Source: Neurospora intermedia
Taxonomy: Eukaryota; Ascomycota; Sordariomycetes; Sordariales; Sordariaceae
Length of the DNA: 64,000 nt
Assembly (NCBI GenBank): GCA_037102815.1
Contig: BTPP01000001.1
Span: forward strand, 2,505,001-2,569,000
Direction: 5' to 3'
Positions within the stretch are counted from its first letter, which is position 1; every line of letters starts with the position of its first letter. Below are positions 45,421 to 54,640 of this stretch, piece by piece. The notes under the pieces were generated by a model that had not been told where the DNA came from, did not search any database, and was given only the letters and a program-made list of their open reading frames with translations. The position numbers and the translations under genes are program-made.

Positions 45421-47943
45421 ATACTAATAATTAATAGATTCCCTAACCCCGCTAGTTTATTTAGTGCCTATATCTATTTGGCCTTGTAAAGACGGCGAAA
45501 CCCCTTATTGATTAGAGTCATTGCGGTACGTACTGGGCAATCTCGTACATCTATTGCTCGTTATATAAAGTCGTTGCGTAAGGAGGGTAGAACCGCTATA
45601 TTAATTCGTCCGTAGGGTCGCCTACGTATATTAATAAATAAGGAGGAGGACGCTCTTATTGCGTATATTGTATTCTATTTTAAGGGAAGGTTTTTAACGT
45701 TGCGAGAGATAGTTGTTAGTACGGCCAATTCGCTTAGAGGGTTGCGCGGGGTATTTACTACGTATAATGGTCGTTGGTTAATGTAATTCTTAAAGGATTA
45801 TTCCGAATTGAAGAGTCCTACTTACTAAGCTATAAATATTAAAAAGAAGTTTTAGGAATTTAATAATAACTCTGTAAATAATTAGTTCGACTAGTATAAG
45901 GATAAGGCTACCGATATTCTAAACTATAATTGTTAGAATGCCGATAAGATAGGTATAAAGATTGGCTATATTATTAGTAGTTGTATTCGTATTATTATAT
46001 TAAGAGAGTTAATAAATAAGAAGGTAAACGAAGGAAATTCTAATTAATTAAAGTATATTACGTTTAATTAACGTTAATTGTATAAGATAGCGAGCTAATT
46101 AGTATAATAATTATAAATAAATAATATTATTAATAAAGAGTTGTATACTCTTATAGTATGCGTAAGCGTAGTTAGCTAATGTATACTAGTATACCTTATT
46201 TTTAAAACTAATTCTATAGAGGATTTCTTAATTAACGATCTTAAGGATAATATACAATTTACTAAATTAATAATAGGGTTCTCGAGTATAAAATTTACAT
46301 TAAACTAGCTTAAATACTTTAACTACTATTCTTTTAAGAAGTTAAAAATATTTAAGAAGTAGGAGTATAGTTTTATAGATTGGTTTGGTTATGACGAATA
46401 TAGTATAAATCCTAATAGGAGGAAGTTCGACGACCCGTATAATAAAGTAAGGAAGAAGAAACTACCTAATTATAACCCTATATACCGATTACTTATCGTT
46501 AATAGTTTTAGTAGTTATTGTAATATAGTTATTAAATAATATATTAATACCTTTGATATTCGGTTAATAGATTTGCCTCCCTATTCTACCTATTTTAAAC
46601 AGCCGTTTAATATAAGAGTCTTTACCTTCTTCAAAGTATATTACTAGAAAATCTTATATAAGTACGTCCAATGCAATAAATACTCTTTTACCTGCGCTAC
46701 TTTCGTAAAAGAGTTGAAGTGTATTTTAAATTCCAATATAATGGTTTATAATATTATAAACGGCTTTATAAATACTAGGCTCTAGCTAATTAATAGATTT
46801 CGAATAGTATTATAGATCAAATTATAGTAACTAAAAGAGACTATACTAGTACTACCCTCTTTAGTGCCCAAATCCGACCGTTTTAAAAAAACTATTAAAG
46901 TAGCTAATAGAATTAAGGATCGGTATACCTATATATTCAATTCGCCTATATAGTATAATTTTATTTATCTATACACCTTAATTTACGAACTTCCTCTTAC
47001 AATTACCTACATCCAACGGTGTAACGATAAGGATTGCGAGAAGGAGGCTAATTATAATCGTAGAATAAAGAGGAGGGTATATAAGATACTAAATAAGGGC
47101 GAAATTCGAAGTTTTTTAAAGGGGGAGTTTAATACTAAGGCTATAGAGCAATAGTAAAAAGAGTAGGAGGAAGATAAAAAGAGGTATATATTTACAATAA
47201 GGCGGTTTAATTCTAAAACTAAAAAGGAGGTATATAATATATAGGTTAAAGATCCCAACGGTAAGGGTAAAGTCTACTAGAATAATTATTAGGAGTAATA
47301 TAAGAAGGATAATAAAATAGAATTTATCCCTATTAATAAGGAGGATATACGTAACGTTAATAATAATAATATTGAATAACTATTCTTTATTAATACTAAT
47401 AGTAAAGAATTACCTATTTGGATGAGGGAATACTTAGTATCCCTCCTTCGCCCCCTACTAGATTACCCCCTTCTATACTCTAATAATTCTATTGATATTA
47501 ATTTAAGTAACGGTCCTACTACTTAACCGCTTCGCCCTCAGTTTCTCCAACTCCTACCTCTACCGGCCGCCCTACCGCCCCGTAAATCGGCATTATAAGT
47601 GGTCGCCTCCTTTGATATATAGTCTTTAGATTTCAATAATACCCTTATTAATAATAACGAGCTTAGAAATATCTACCCAAATTTCAATAAAGATAATAAA
47701 GTTGTCGAAGGAGAGGGAGGGGGAGAGGATACTACCCTTCTACTAGGGGAAATATGTACCCTTAATAAGGGTAAGGGTAAGGCTCCTACTATTATACTAT
47801 ATATTTTTTTACTTAAGAAATATTTTTATATACTACCAATACTAGATATTATACTACTAGCAAGAATAGGAGGACCCTCTTTTTTAATACTAATAATAAA
47901 CTCATCCTTCTTACGAGAGCGCCGTCTTGAAAATACTATATAG
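45421..47943 (+). pseudogene. RIP-inactivated pogo/Fot1-like transposase
   Basis: Frame starting at positions equal to 1 mod 3. An N-terminal helix-turn-helix reads ARYIKSLRKEGRTAIL and LINKEEDALIAYI, typical of CENP-B/pogo transposases. The first catalytic Asp lies in NADKIGIKIG (Asp codon 45943; compare DETG-x-x-G). A middle block NKELYTLIVCVS matches the family pattern ExxTxxxCxS. The second catalytic position is an AAT codon at 46501 within RLLIVNSFSSYCN (family DGHxSH). The third is AAT at 46609 in LPPYSTYFKQPFNIRVF (family LPPHxxxxxQPLDVGVF). Exactly 35 residues separate the two, a DD35D spacing in which both Asp have become Asn, as expected from G-to-A changes. The frame continues to a TAG at 47941. 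Dozens of premature stops are present; the original start codon is not visible. Confidence 0.85.
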
Positions 47944-48233
47944 GTAAAGTATATGAAGCCTTTAATAGAGAATAAAATCCGGCCTAGTATAAAGGATTTA
48001 CGTAGTAAAAAGTCGGGAGGGGAGCCGCTAGAGTAGGGCGCTACGTGTATAGTATATGCTACGTTCGGTTTATAATAAAATAGTAAAAAAGACCATATTT
48101 CTCATCTATTATATATACTTCCTATTTCAGTAGTCTACTGGGCTTCCTGATTACTTTATATTAATAAATCGCTGTGTGCAATGTGGGTGTAAAGTATGGG
48201 GATGGGTCATATTGCTAGTAAATTACTATGTGG

Positions 48234-48294
48234 GCTGTCCCATATTATTTTACTGTCCTATATTTTATCCACCCCCTCTCCTATAGGGAGGGGG
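48234..48294 (-). repeat. right terminal inverted repeat of the transposon
   Basis: Inverted copy of 45177-45237. The outer part, CCACCCCCTCTCC-TATA-GGGAGGGGGTGG, is itself an almost perfect hairpin with 12-bp arms. The two ends are therefore related both in inverted and in direct orientation. Confidence 0.9.
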
Positions 48295-48769
48295 TGGAAG
48301 AGCCTTGGCGCCCAGAGCCAGAAGGCACCCATCACCCTCGAGTACAGCAGAGCGGGACCCGACTTGAGCTCTAACGAAGGCCCCACCAATGACCGCACGC
48401 AGCATGCGGGGCTCCATCGACTCGGATGACGGATTTCAGGGGATTTTGGGGAAGCTCAAGAGCGCTGACACGACCAACTGGCAAGGATCCCAATGGTTCG
48501 ACCAGTGGCCCGTTGCTGACCGGCGGACAACCTGGAATTCTTGAATTGCCAGCAAAGCGCAAAGTGGCATCTTCCCCGAGAAGGTCACATCTGATTTCAA
48601 ACAATCCGTTTGGAGCTTTGCCAATTTAGGATACCTTGCACATTATCTTGAGGTCCCTTTGCCACCAACATCTCGTACCTGTTGGTCTTCTCTTCCCTTC
48701 TTCTCCAAGACAACCAACCTCTAGAGCGTTTGCGATCAACAGCTTCATCCATACGCTTCTTCACACACC
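48295..48769. other. ERp38 promoter side of the transposon insertion
   Basis: About 475 bases of normal-composition DNA between the transposon edge and the ERp38 start, so the whole proximal promoter remains. The short open frames are chance. No clear unfolded-protein-response element could be identified by eye. Confidence 0.5.
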
Positions 48770-49961
48770 ATGGTCCTTCTCAAGAGCTTGGTGGTAGCCA
48801 GCTTGGCTGCTGCCGTGGCGGCCAAGTCTGCCGTCCTCGACCTTATCCCCTCCAACTTCGACGATGTCGTCCTCAAGTCCGGCAAGCCAACCCTCGTCGA
48901 GTTCTTTGCGCCCTGGTGCGGTCACTGCAAGAACCTCGCCCCCGTCTACGAGGAGCTTGCTACCGCTCTGGAGTACGCGAAGGATAAGGTCCAGATCGCC
49001 AAGGTCGACGCCGATGCTGAGAGAGCGCTGGGCAAGCGTTTTGGTGTCCAGGGCTTCCCCACACTCAAGTTCTTTGATGGCAAGAGCGAGCAGCCGGTAG
49101 ACTACAAGGGCGGACGTGATTTGGACAGCCTGTCTAACTTCATTGCCGAGAAGACCGGCGTCAAGGCCAGGAAGAAGGGTTCTGCTCCTAGCCTTGTTAA
49201 CATCCTTAACGATGCCACCATCAAGGGCGCCATTGGCGGCGACAAGAACGTCCTGGTTGCTTTCACTGCTCCCTGGTGCGGCCGTACGTAACCTTCAAAC
49301 CCTTTTTCTGTTTCGTTTTTATTTCCATCTTCGACCGGAAATGATTCGTACTAATAGACCCCAAGACTGCAAGAACCTCGCTCCTACCTGGGAGAAGCTC
49401 GCCGCTACCTTTGCCAGCGACCCGGAGATCACCATTGCCAAGGTTGATGCCGATGCGCCTACCGGCAAAAAGTCCGCCGCCGAGTATGGCGTTTCCGGTT
49501 TCCCCACGATCAAGTTCTTCCCCAAGGGAAGCACTACCCCCGAAGACTACAACGGCGGCCGCTCCGAGGCTGATCTCGTCAAGTTCCTGAACGAGAAGGC
49601 CGGTACCCACCGTACCCCCGGTGGTGGCCTTGATACCGTTGCTGGTACCATCGCTGCCCTCGATGAGATTGTTGCCAAGTACACCGGCGGCGCCTCCCTG
49701 GCTGAGGTTGCTGAGGAGGCCAAGGAGGCCGTCAAGAGCCTGAAGGATTCTGCCGAGCTCAAGTACGCCGACTACTACCTCCGCGTCCTCGACAAGCTTA
49801 GCAAGAGCGAGGGTTATGCCACTAAGGAGTTTGCCCGTCTGGAGGGCATCCTCAAGAAGGGTGGTCTTGCCCCGGCCAAGGTTGATGAGCTTACCGTCAA
49901 GGTCAATGTTCTCCGCAAGTTTGTTGAGAAGGCGGCTGAGGAGGCTAAGGAGGAGCTTTAA
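48770..49961 (+). CDS. erp38: ERp38-type protein disulfide isomerase
   Basis: ER-lumen thiol oxidoreductase that forms and shuffles disulfides in secretory proteins. The model is join 48770-49283, 49366-49961, giving 369 aa. The signal peptide is MVLLKSLVVASLAAAVAA. Two thioredoxin domains each carry the active site WCGHC: Cys50/Cys53 in APWCGHCKNLAP and Cys170/Cys173. The 82-nt intron (branch TACTAAT) cuts the second active site between the Gly and His codons. Joining restores PWCG-HCKNLAP. The acceptor used is CCCCAAG at 49365, not the nearer TAG at 49358, because only it keeps the frame. The C-terminal ~100 residues are helical and match the ERp29c-like domain. The protein ends in KEEL, a plausible ER-retention variant of HDEL. 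The context CACCATGG is good. Confidence 0.96.
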
Positions 49962-50291
49962 ATGCACAGCTAATCGCTCAACACCCCTTGAGATTGTAGC
50001 TGGCTGCTTGTAATAATAGATCCAATTCTGAATAAATGAACGTTTGGTCCTAATGCATGTTTCGCCAGCTCGTTGCGGAAGTGACAGTGAAGGAGAGACA
50101 TGTCTTGGCTGCTCAACATGATCATGGTATACTGTACTTTAACTGCTGTACCCGCGTAAATATCAGTTTAGACGCCTGCTATGTATAAGACCCAAACTCC
50201 ATCATCCTAAAATGTCTTAGCCCACACATGACACTCGCTGAACCCGACTCCTTTTCGCACGTGGGTTGTTTACTTGCACGACGAAACAAAA
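49962..50291. other. convergent 3' region
   Basis: 330 bases between the ERp38 stop and the stop of the HSBP1-like gene, consistent with two short 3' UTRs. Nothing else seen. Confidence 0.5.
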
Positions 50292-50658
50292 TCAGGCTGG
50301 CCCGTTTGGCTTCTCCTTTCCGGCCATTATTTGAGATTCCAAATTATCTAGACGCCTCGACATCTCGTCCACTGACCCAACCTGTTAGCATTCACGGACT
50401 TCACAGACTTCAACTAGTAATCAGCATCTAAACTCTTACTCTTGGCAAAGATCTCGCTGGAGACACCGGCGAACTTGTTCGAGAGTGTATTTAGAAGATC
50501 TTCAAGCTGAACAGAGAGCTCTTGACGGGCGTCATCAGCCGACTAGAAGATGTTGTCAGCAAGAGTGAACTATCGTGATAAAGATTCGGAGACAGTGTCC
50601 GACTTGCGTTGGTCGCTGTTGGGCTCGTGGTGGTGTTGGCCTCGCCGTTTTCAGACAT
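50292..50658 (-). CDS. HSBP1-like small coiled-coil protein
   Basis: A 77-aa protein resembling heat shock factor binding protein 1, a small trimeric coiled coil that in animals binds HSF1 and, in other settings, helps WASH-complex assembly. Its fungal role is unclear. The model is complement join 50292-50371, 50440-50542, 50608-50658. The core QELSVQLEDLLNTLSNKFAG followed by VSSEIFAKMDEMSRRLDNLE has heptad spacing and the ordered motif (KF-x-x-M/V-S-x-x-I...(I/M)D-x-M-S-x-R-L/I-D-x-L-E) of HSBP1. The length is close to the human 76 aa. Intron 1 (50543-50607) has the donor GCAAGT, not GT. A GT one base on would break the frame, so this looks like a genuine GC-AG intron. Intron 2 is 68 nt with GCTAAC. 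The ORFs are too short to be seen without splicing. Confidence 0.85.
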
Positions 50659-51267
50659 GGTGACTTGGTTCTGGAATAATTTCGTAGTTTGTTAAACAAA
50701 CACTGATCGAATGAATCAAAGCTTCTCCACGGTGTTTGACAAATGGGTTTGTGAAAGCGATTCAACAGTTGACGTAGACTTAGGGTGTTGATGTTGGAAA
50801 AGGGATGAGCACCTTGAGGGCAGCGGATGATTTCCGGGCACTTCCATCATTCCTGTCCGCCTGGATGCCCGGGTCGCGGAAGGTTCAGGGCGCCGGTAGA
50901 AGCATGCAACTGGACGCACTGTCCCTTTACTGTAAATCAGCGGGGTTCAGCAAGTACGCTAGAGGTATGCACTAACAATACCCTGCCTGGAGCTGTCATC
51001 GGTCGCCTCCATCACCACCGCGGCCGAGCTTCCCCATTCCTTCGCAACCAAACAACAGTTTTTTGTCGTGACGTGGCGTGCAATGATAATTACATTATAC
51101 CAGATATTACAGTTCGACTGAAGTAACTGCATACGACAATCATCGCCACTCAACGATGCTCCCTTGAACTTCCTCTACATCTAACTTTAAGGTCTTAATA
51201 ATCAGACGACAAAGTCACCAACTTCAAGGGGACATGGAAAGATGACAAGGCGCGACGACGTTCCGCA
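50659..51267. other. divergent promoter region
   Basis: 609 bases shared as promoter space by the HSBP1-like gene and the Tul1-like E3 ligase gene. No ORF or RNA gene seen. Confidence 0.5.
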
Positions 51268-54105
51268 ATGCCTTCTCAAAACTCAGATGTCAGAGCTCTA
51301 CTGATAGTCCTTATCCTTCTATGGATATTCTTCTCCCCGGACGGTAGCGATCCCGCCAGTCTGACGCCGCCTGAAATCGCCCACGCACGAGAAGCTCGTT
51401 TCCAGGGTGCCCTCGATGTCCTAAACACCACACGATGGGGTGATTTCGCTCCTGATGCGCCATCTTCGACCTCGCCGCGGCCTCCTACCGAAACCGATGG
51501 ACCAGCTGGCGAAATTGGAAAGGGGAATGGCGATAATCACGAACAGGGCCCTCGGTTTCTGAACATTACGGGGTTCAGCCAACTTGATGGGAAGGGGTAT
51601 GCGTGGGAAGACCTCGGTCGGTTCAGAAACCGCTGTCGCGAATGGAGTCGGAACGCTTTCCCCTCAGCCGCCACCGTTGGCCCGCTGGACGATGATAGCT
51701 GGGAGCCCAGTACGGTGGGTGGGACATGGAAGAATGCTACGGGCACCCTGCATGGCACTTGGGTGCGACGACCGGGAACCGTTGTCAGACAAGCCGCGGA
51801 ATATAACCTCAGTGCCATTGCGCCAGGGGCGACTTGGCCTAGTGGCCTTGGTGAATGGGGTAGAAACATCACCGGTGACCATGGCAAGATCGAGTTGCGC
51901 ATAGACGAGGATGAAGGGGATGGGGTTTACGAAGAGAAGGTCGAGGGCAAAACTTCAAGGGGTGCAAGTCTGGCGAGGGAGATTCAAGCCGTGGCTACGA
52001 TCCAGGATGACGCAAGCGAGGCTAGCAGCTGGAGCTTGTTACTCCATGGTGTTCACTGGCCACGGCAAGGCGCTATTCTTTTGACCACCAGCAGCGAGAA
52101 GTTTGACGGCATTTTTGGCCTTCCCCATCTGGCGCCAGGCCCCAGCTTCTTCCAAACCGGCCAGCATTTGCTGAATGAGACGCTGGGTAAAATCATTCAA
52201 GCCAGGAAGAAGAGCAAATATGGCTTCCCAGGCAACCCATGGGGCTCGAGGATGGAGGACGACGACAGCTTCCCTGCACAATGCGAATATGTCATGTACC
52301 TCCAATTGCAACCGCTAGAGCTCTCTCGTCGGTACGACTCTCCCCAGCTGCTCGAAGCCTACATCGAGGAGCTCGAGCGCGAATTGCGCCATCCCACAGG
52401 GGCGCCCATCGGTAAGATCCCCGATCTGCGTGCGTCTATGGTGGCCTGGTCTCCCGACTGCTCGTTTTTCCTGGAGTCCAAAGGCCCGCCAGAGTTTCCT
52501 TCGGTCGACGGAGAGCATCTTGTCGGCATGAAGGAGGCCATGTTCACTTACACGGCCAAGGAATGGTTGATTGCGTTTGCTGCTGTCATGCTGGGTCAGA
52601 TTTGGCTCTTCAAGGAACAGATGAAGCAGTCAAATACGCCGTCTACTACCGGGCGGGTCAGCTTCTGGACAATAGGCACCATGCTATTTGCCGATGGCAT
52701 GATATTTGTTACTGCTTGTGCTTGGAGTCTCAACGCGACAATAACACTGCTACCCTGCTTGCTCGTCACATTTGCGGCCTTCATATCCATGTTCATTGAA
52801 GGCGCCTTTTTGTCTGAAGTCTGGAAAATTCAAGAACCGGAGAGGAGGATTCGTGAGCGGGAAAGAGAACAAGCTGCTGCTGCCGCTGCTGCTGCGAATC
52901 GTAATGCCTCATCATCATCATCAACAGCATCCACAGCACCGCCGCCAACCACTCAATCTCAGCCACCCACAACACAGCCAGGTCCTCCTCCTGCTCCCTC
53001 TCAACCTCGCCAACCCATCATCGTCCCCTCAGACGGCGACATCGACGAAGCCGAACAACTAAACAACCTCCTCTCCGGCGCCTCCGCCCTCCCCCTCCCC
53101 GCCACCGCTCGACAACCCGGTCAGCCAGCACCCACAAACGAACCGCGCCCACCAACCCCCTTCAGCACCATCACCGGCCGCTTCGTCCTCGCCGGTCTGT
53201 TCCTCCTCTTCCTCTCAGCCGTCGCCACCTCCTGGCCCTCGCACATCCGCTCCTTCTACGTGAACACGCTTTCCTTCCTCTACCTCAGCCTCTGGACGCC
53301 CCAAATCATTCGCAACGCGCAACGTAATTCCCGGCAGGCGTTTTCCTGGCGGTTCATGATCGGCCAATCCCTCTTACGTCTCTTGCCGTTTGCGTATTTC
53401 TTCTTAAGGGAAGATAACGTCCTGCTAGCTGACCCGGACCCGTTCGCGTTCTTGGTCTTGGTGGCGTGGGTGTGGATCCAGCTTTGGGTGATTTGTGCTC
53501 AAAGTATACTTGGGCCGAGGTTTGGAGTGCCGAAGGGATGGGTGAGGGAGGCGTGGGATTATCATCCTGTTTTGAGAGATGATGATCTAGAAGGTGTTTC
53601 GTTACCTATCGGTCTGGCGAGGACAGGGACTGGGTTGTCGTCGTCGTCATCGTCGTCGTCGCCGACCGAGGAAAGGGGGGGGAGGGAAAGGGCGTGGAGT
53701 GTGGTTTCTTTGGGTGGTCCTGCTGCTGCTGCTGCTGCTACTGCTGAGACAGGCGAAGGCAGTGCCGCTGCTGCTGCTGCTGCTGCTACCGGTAGTGCAG
53801 CAGGAGGCACAAGAAATCGTGAACGAGAAAAAGAAAAAGAAAGGGAAAAACAAAAAGGCGTCACCATGCGATCTGTCGACTGCGCCATTTGTCGCGAGTT
53901 GTTGGAGGTGCCTGTGTTTAACAATAACAACAAGGGCAGCGGTGGCTCCTCGGATTCAGCGGCGTTGGGCATCACGGGTGTGTTTGCGAGAAAGGCCTAC
54001 ATGGTTACGCCGTGTAGACATATTTTCCATACGAATTGCTTGGAAGGGTGGATGAAGTACCGGTTACAGTGTCCGATTTGTAGAGAGGAGTTGCCGCCCT
54101 TGTAG
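51268..54105 (+). CDS. tul1: Tul1/Dsc1-type transmembrane RING E3 ubiquitin ligase
   Basis: Catalytic subunit of the Golgi/endosomal DSC complex, which ubiquitinates membrane proteins and, in many fungi, starts cleavage of the sterol regulator SREBP. It is a single exon of 945 aa. An N-terminal signal anchor (VRALLIVLILLWIFFSPDG) comes first. A ~400-residue luminal domain follows, with several N-glycosylation sequons and blocks such as LHGVHWPRQGAILLTTSSEK. Next is a cluster of membrane helices: WLIAFAAVMLGQIWLF, FWTIGTMLFADGMIFVTACA, ITLLPCLLVTFAAFISMFIE, VLAGLFLLFLSAVATSW and more. The cytosolic C-terminal RING-H2 starts near residue 872: CAICRELL...TPCRHIFHTNCLEGWM...CPICREELPPL. Linkers before the RING contain Ser and Ala homopolymers, and a Pro/Gln-rich loop lies between helices. 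These are low-complexity insertions. Confidence 0.93.
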   Translation: MPSQNSDVRALLIVLILLWIFFSPDGSDPASLTPPEIAHAREARFQGALDVLNTTRWGDFAPDAPSSTSPRPPTETDGPAGEIGKGNGDNHEQGPRFLNITGFSQLDGKGYAWEDLGRFRNRCREWSRNAFPSAATVGPLDDDSWEPSTVGGTWKNATGTLHGTWVRRPGTVVRQAAEYNLSAIAPGATWPSGLGEWGRNITGDHGKIELRIDEDEGDGVYEEKVEGKTSRGASLAREIQAVATIQDDASEASSWSLLLHGVHWPRQGAILLTTSSEKFDGIFGLPHLAPGPSFFQTGQHLLNETLGKIIQARKKSKYGFPGNPWGSRMEDDDSFPAQCEYVMYLQLQPLELSRRYDSPQLLEAYIEELERELRHPTGAPIGKIPDLRASMVAWSPDCSFFLESKGPPEFPSVDGEHLVGMKEAMFTYTAKEWLIAFAAVMLGQIWLFKEQMKQSNTPSTTGRVSFWTIGTMLFADGMIFVTACAWSLNATITLLPCLLVTFAAFISMFIEGAFLSEVWKIQEPERRIREREREQAAAAAAAANRNASSSSSTASTAPPPTTQSQPPTTQPGPPPAPSQPRQPIIVPSDGDIDEAEQLNNLLSGASALPLPATARQPGQPAPTNEPRPPTPFSTITGRFVLAGLFLLFLSAVATSWPSHIRSFYVNTLSFLYLSLWTPQIIRNAQRNSRQAFSWRFMIGQSLLRLLPFAYFFLREDNVLLADPDPFAFLVLVAWVWIQLWVICAQSILGPRFGVPKGWVREAWDYHPVLRDDDLEGVSLPIGLARTGTGLSSSSSSSSPTEERGGRERAWSVVSLGGPAAAAAATAETGEGSAAAAAAAATGSAAGGTRNREREKEKEREKQKGVTMRSVDCAICRELLEVPVFNNNNKGSGGSSDSAALGITGVFARKAYMVTPCRHIFHTNCLEGWMKYRLQCPICREELPPL

Positions 54106-54640
54106 GCTGTGTAGTCAGCTCGGGTGTTTGTTGGGAAAAACATCGGGGGAGGTATTAGTTGACGGGTATAGTCTATGTGTAGACTGCAGTGTGATGGTAT
54201 ATGTACAGTAGCATTATGAAAAGGTTGAAAGTTGGAAAGCGTTATAGATTAATTGACAACAATACATACAGAATATGAATAAGGTCAGAGCAGAGGCATG
54301 GTCCATCAGCAGCGTTTGGTGTGAGAACCTCAATACAGAGCATTGCTCTCGGCAGATTCGTGAACGGTAAGTATAAGGCCATCTTAGAACATTGTGTGTA
54401 GCTTCTAAATCAGCTGTAAGTACGGGTTTCAAGCTCCGGTATTTTTTTTTAATTCCATGTTCTATGTTTATGACAACGCCGAAGAAGAAAGCCACTCGCT
54501 AGGTACAGGTCGCTGAGTTACAATTTGCTTTTCCCCCAACAGAATGCTAGCGTATAATATCCCACAAGACGAATGAGGTATACATAGCATAGACAAACGT
54601 GATTCCGTCTCTACCGTCGAAAAGACAGGTCAAGAGTATT
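54106..54640. other. convergent intergenic region
   Basis: 535 bases between the Tul1 stop and the NAD kinase stop. Only 3' UTR-like sequence. Confidence 0.5.

Larger units (their letters stand above)
45177..48294. mobile_element. RIP-degraded pogo/Fot1-like (Tc1/mariner superfamily) DNA transposon
   Basis: A 3.1 kb AT-rich block with about 61-bp imperfect terminal inverted repeats (45177-45237 and 48234-48294), inserted between the divergent S29 and ERp38 promoters. Inside, one frame runs about 840 codons without a frameshift but with dozens of TAA/TAG codons. It shows a pogo-type transposase: CENP-B-like helix-turn-helix, then a DDE domain. The sequence is rich in TpA and ATT/AAT codons and poor in CpA, the mark of repeat-induced point mutation, which changes CpA to TpA on both strands. 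The terminal GC-rich part of the repeats (CCCCCTCCC, GAGGGGGTGG) escaped. In Neurospora such DNA is usually methylated heterochromatin; that is inference here. The element cannot be active. Confidence 0.9.

Noticed and set aside
49263-49967. 234-codon minus-strand frame opposite ERp38
   Set aside because: Antisense shadow of the ERp38 second exon caused by codon bias.
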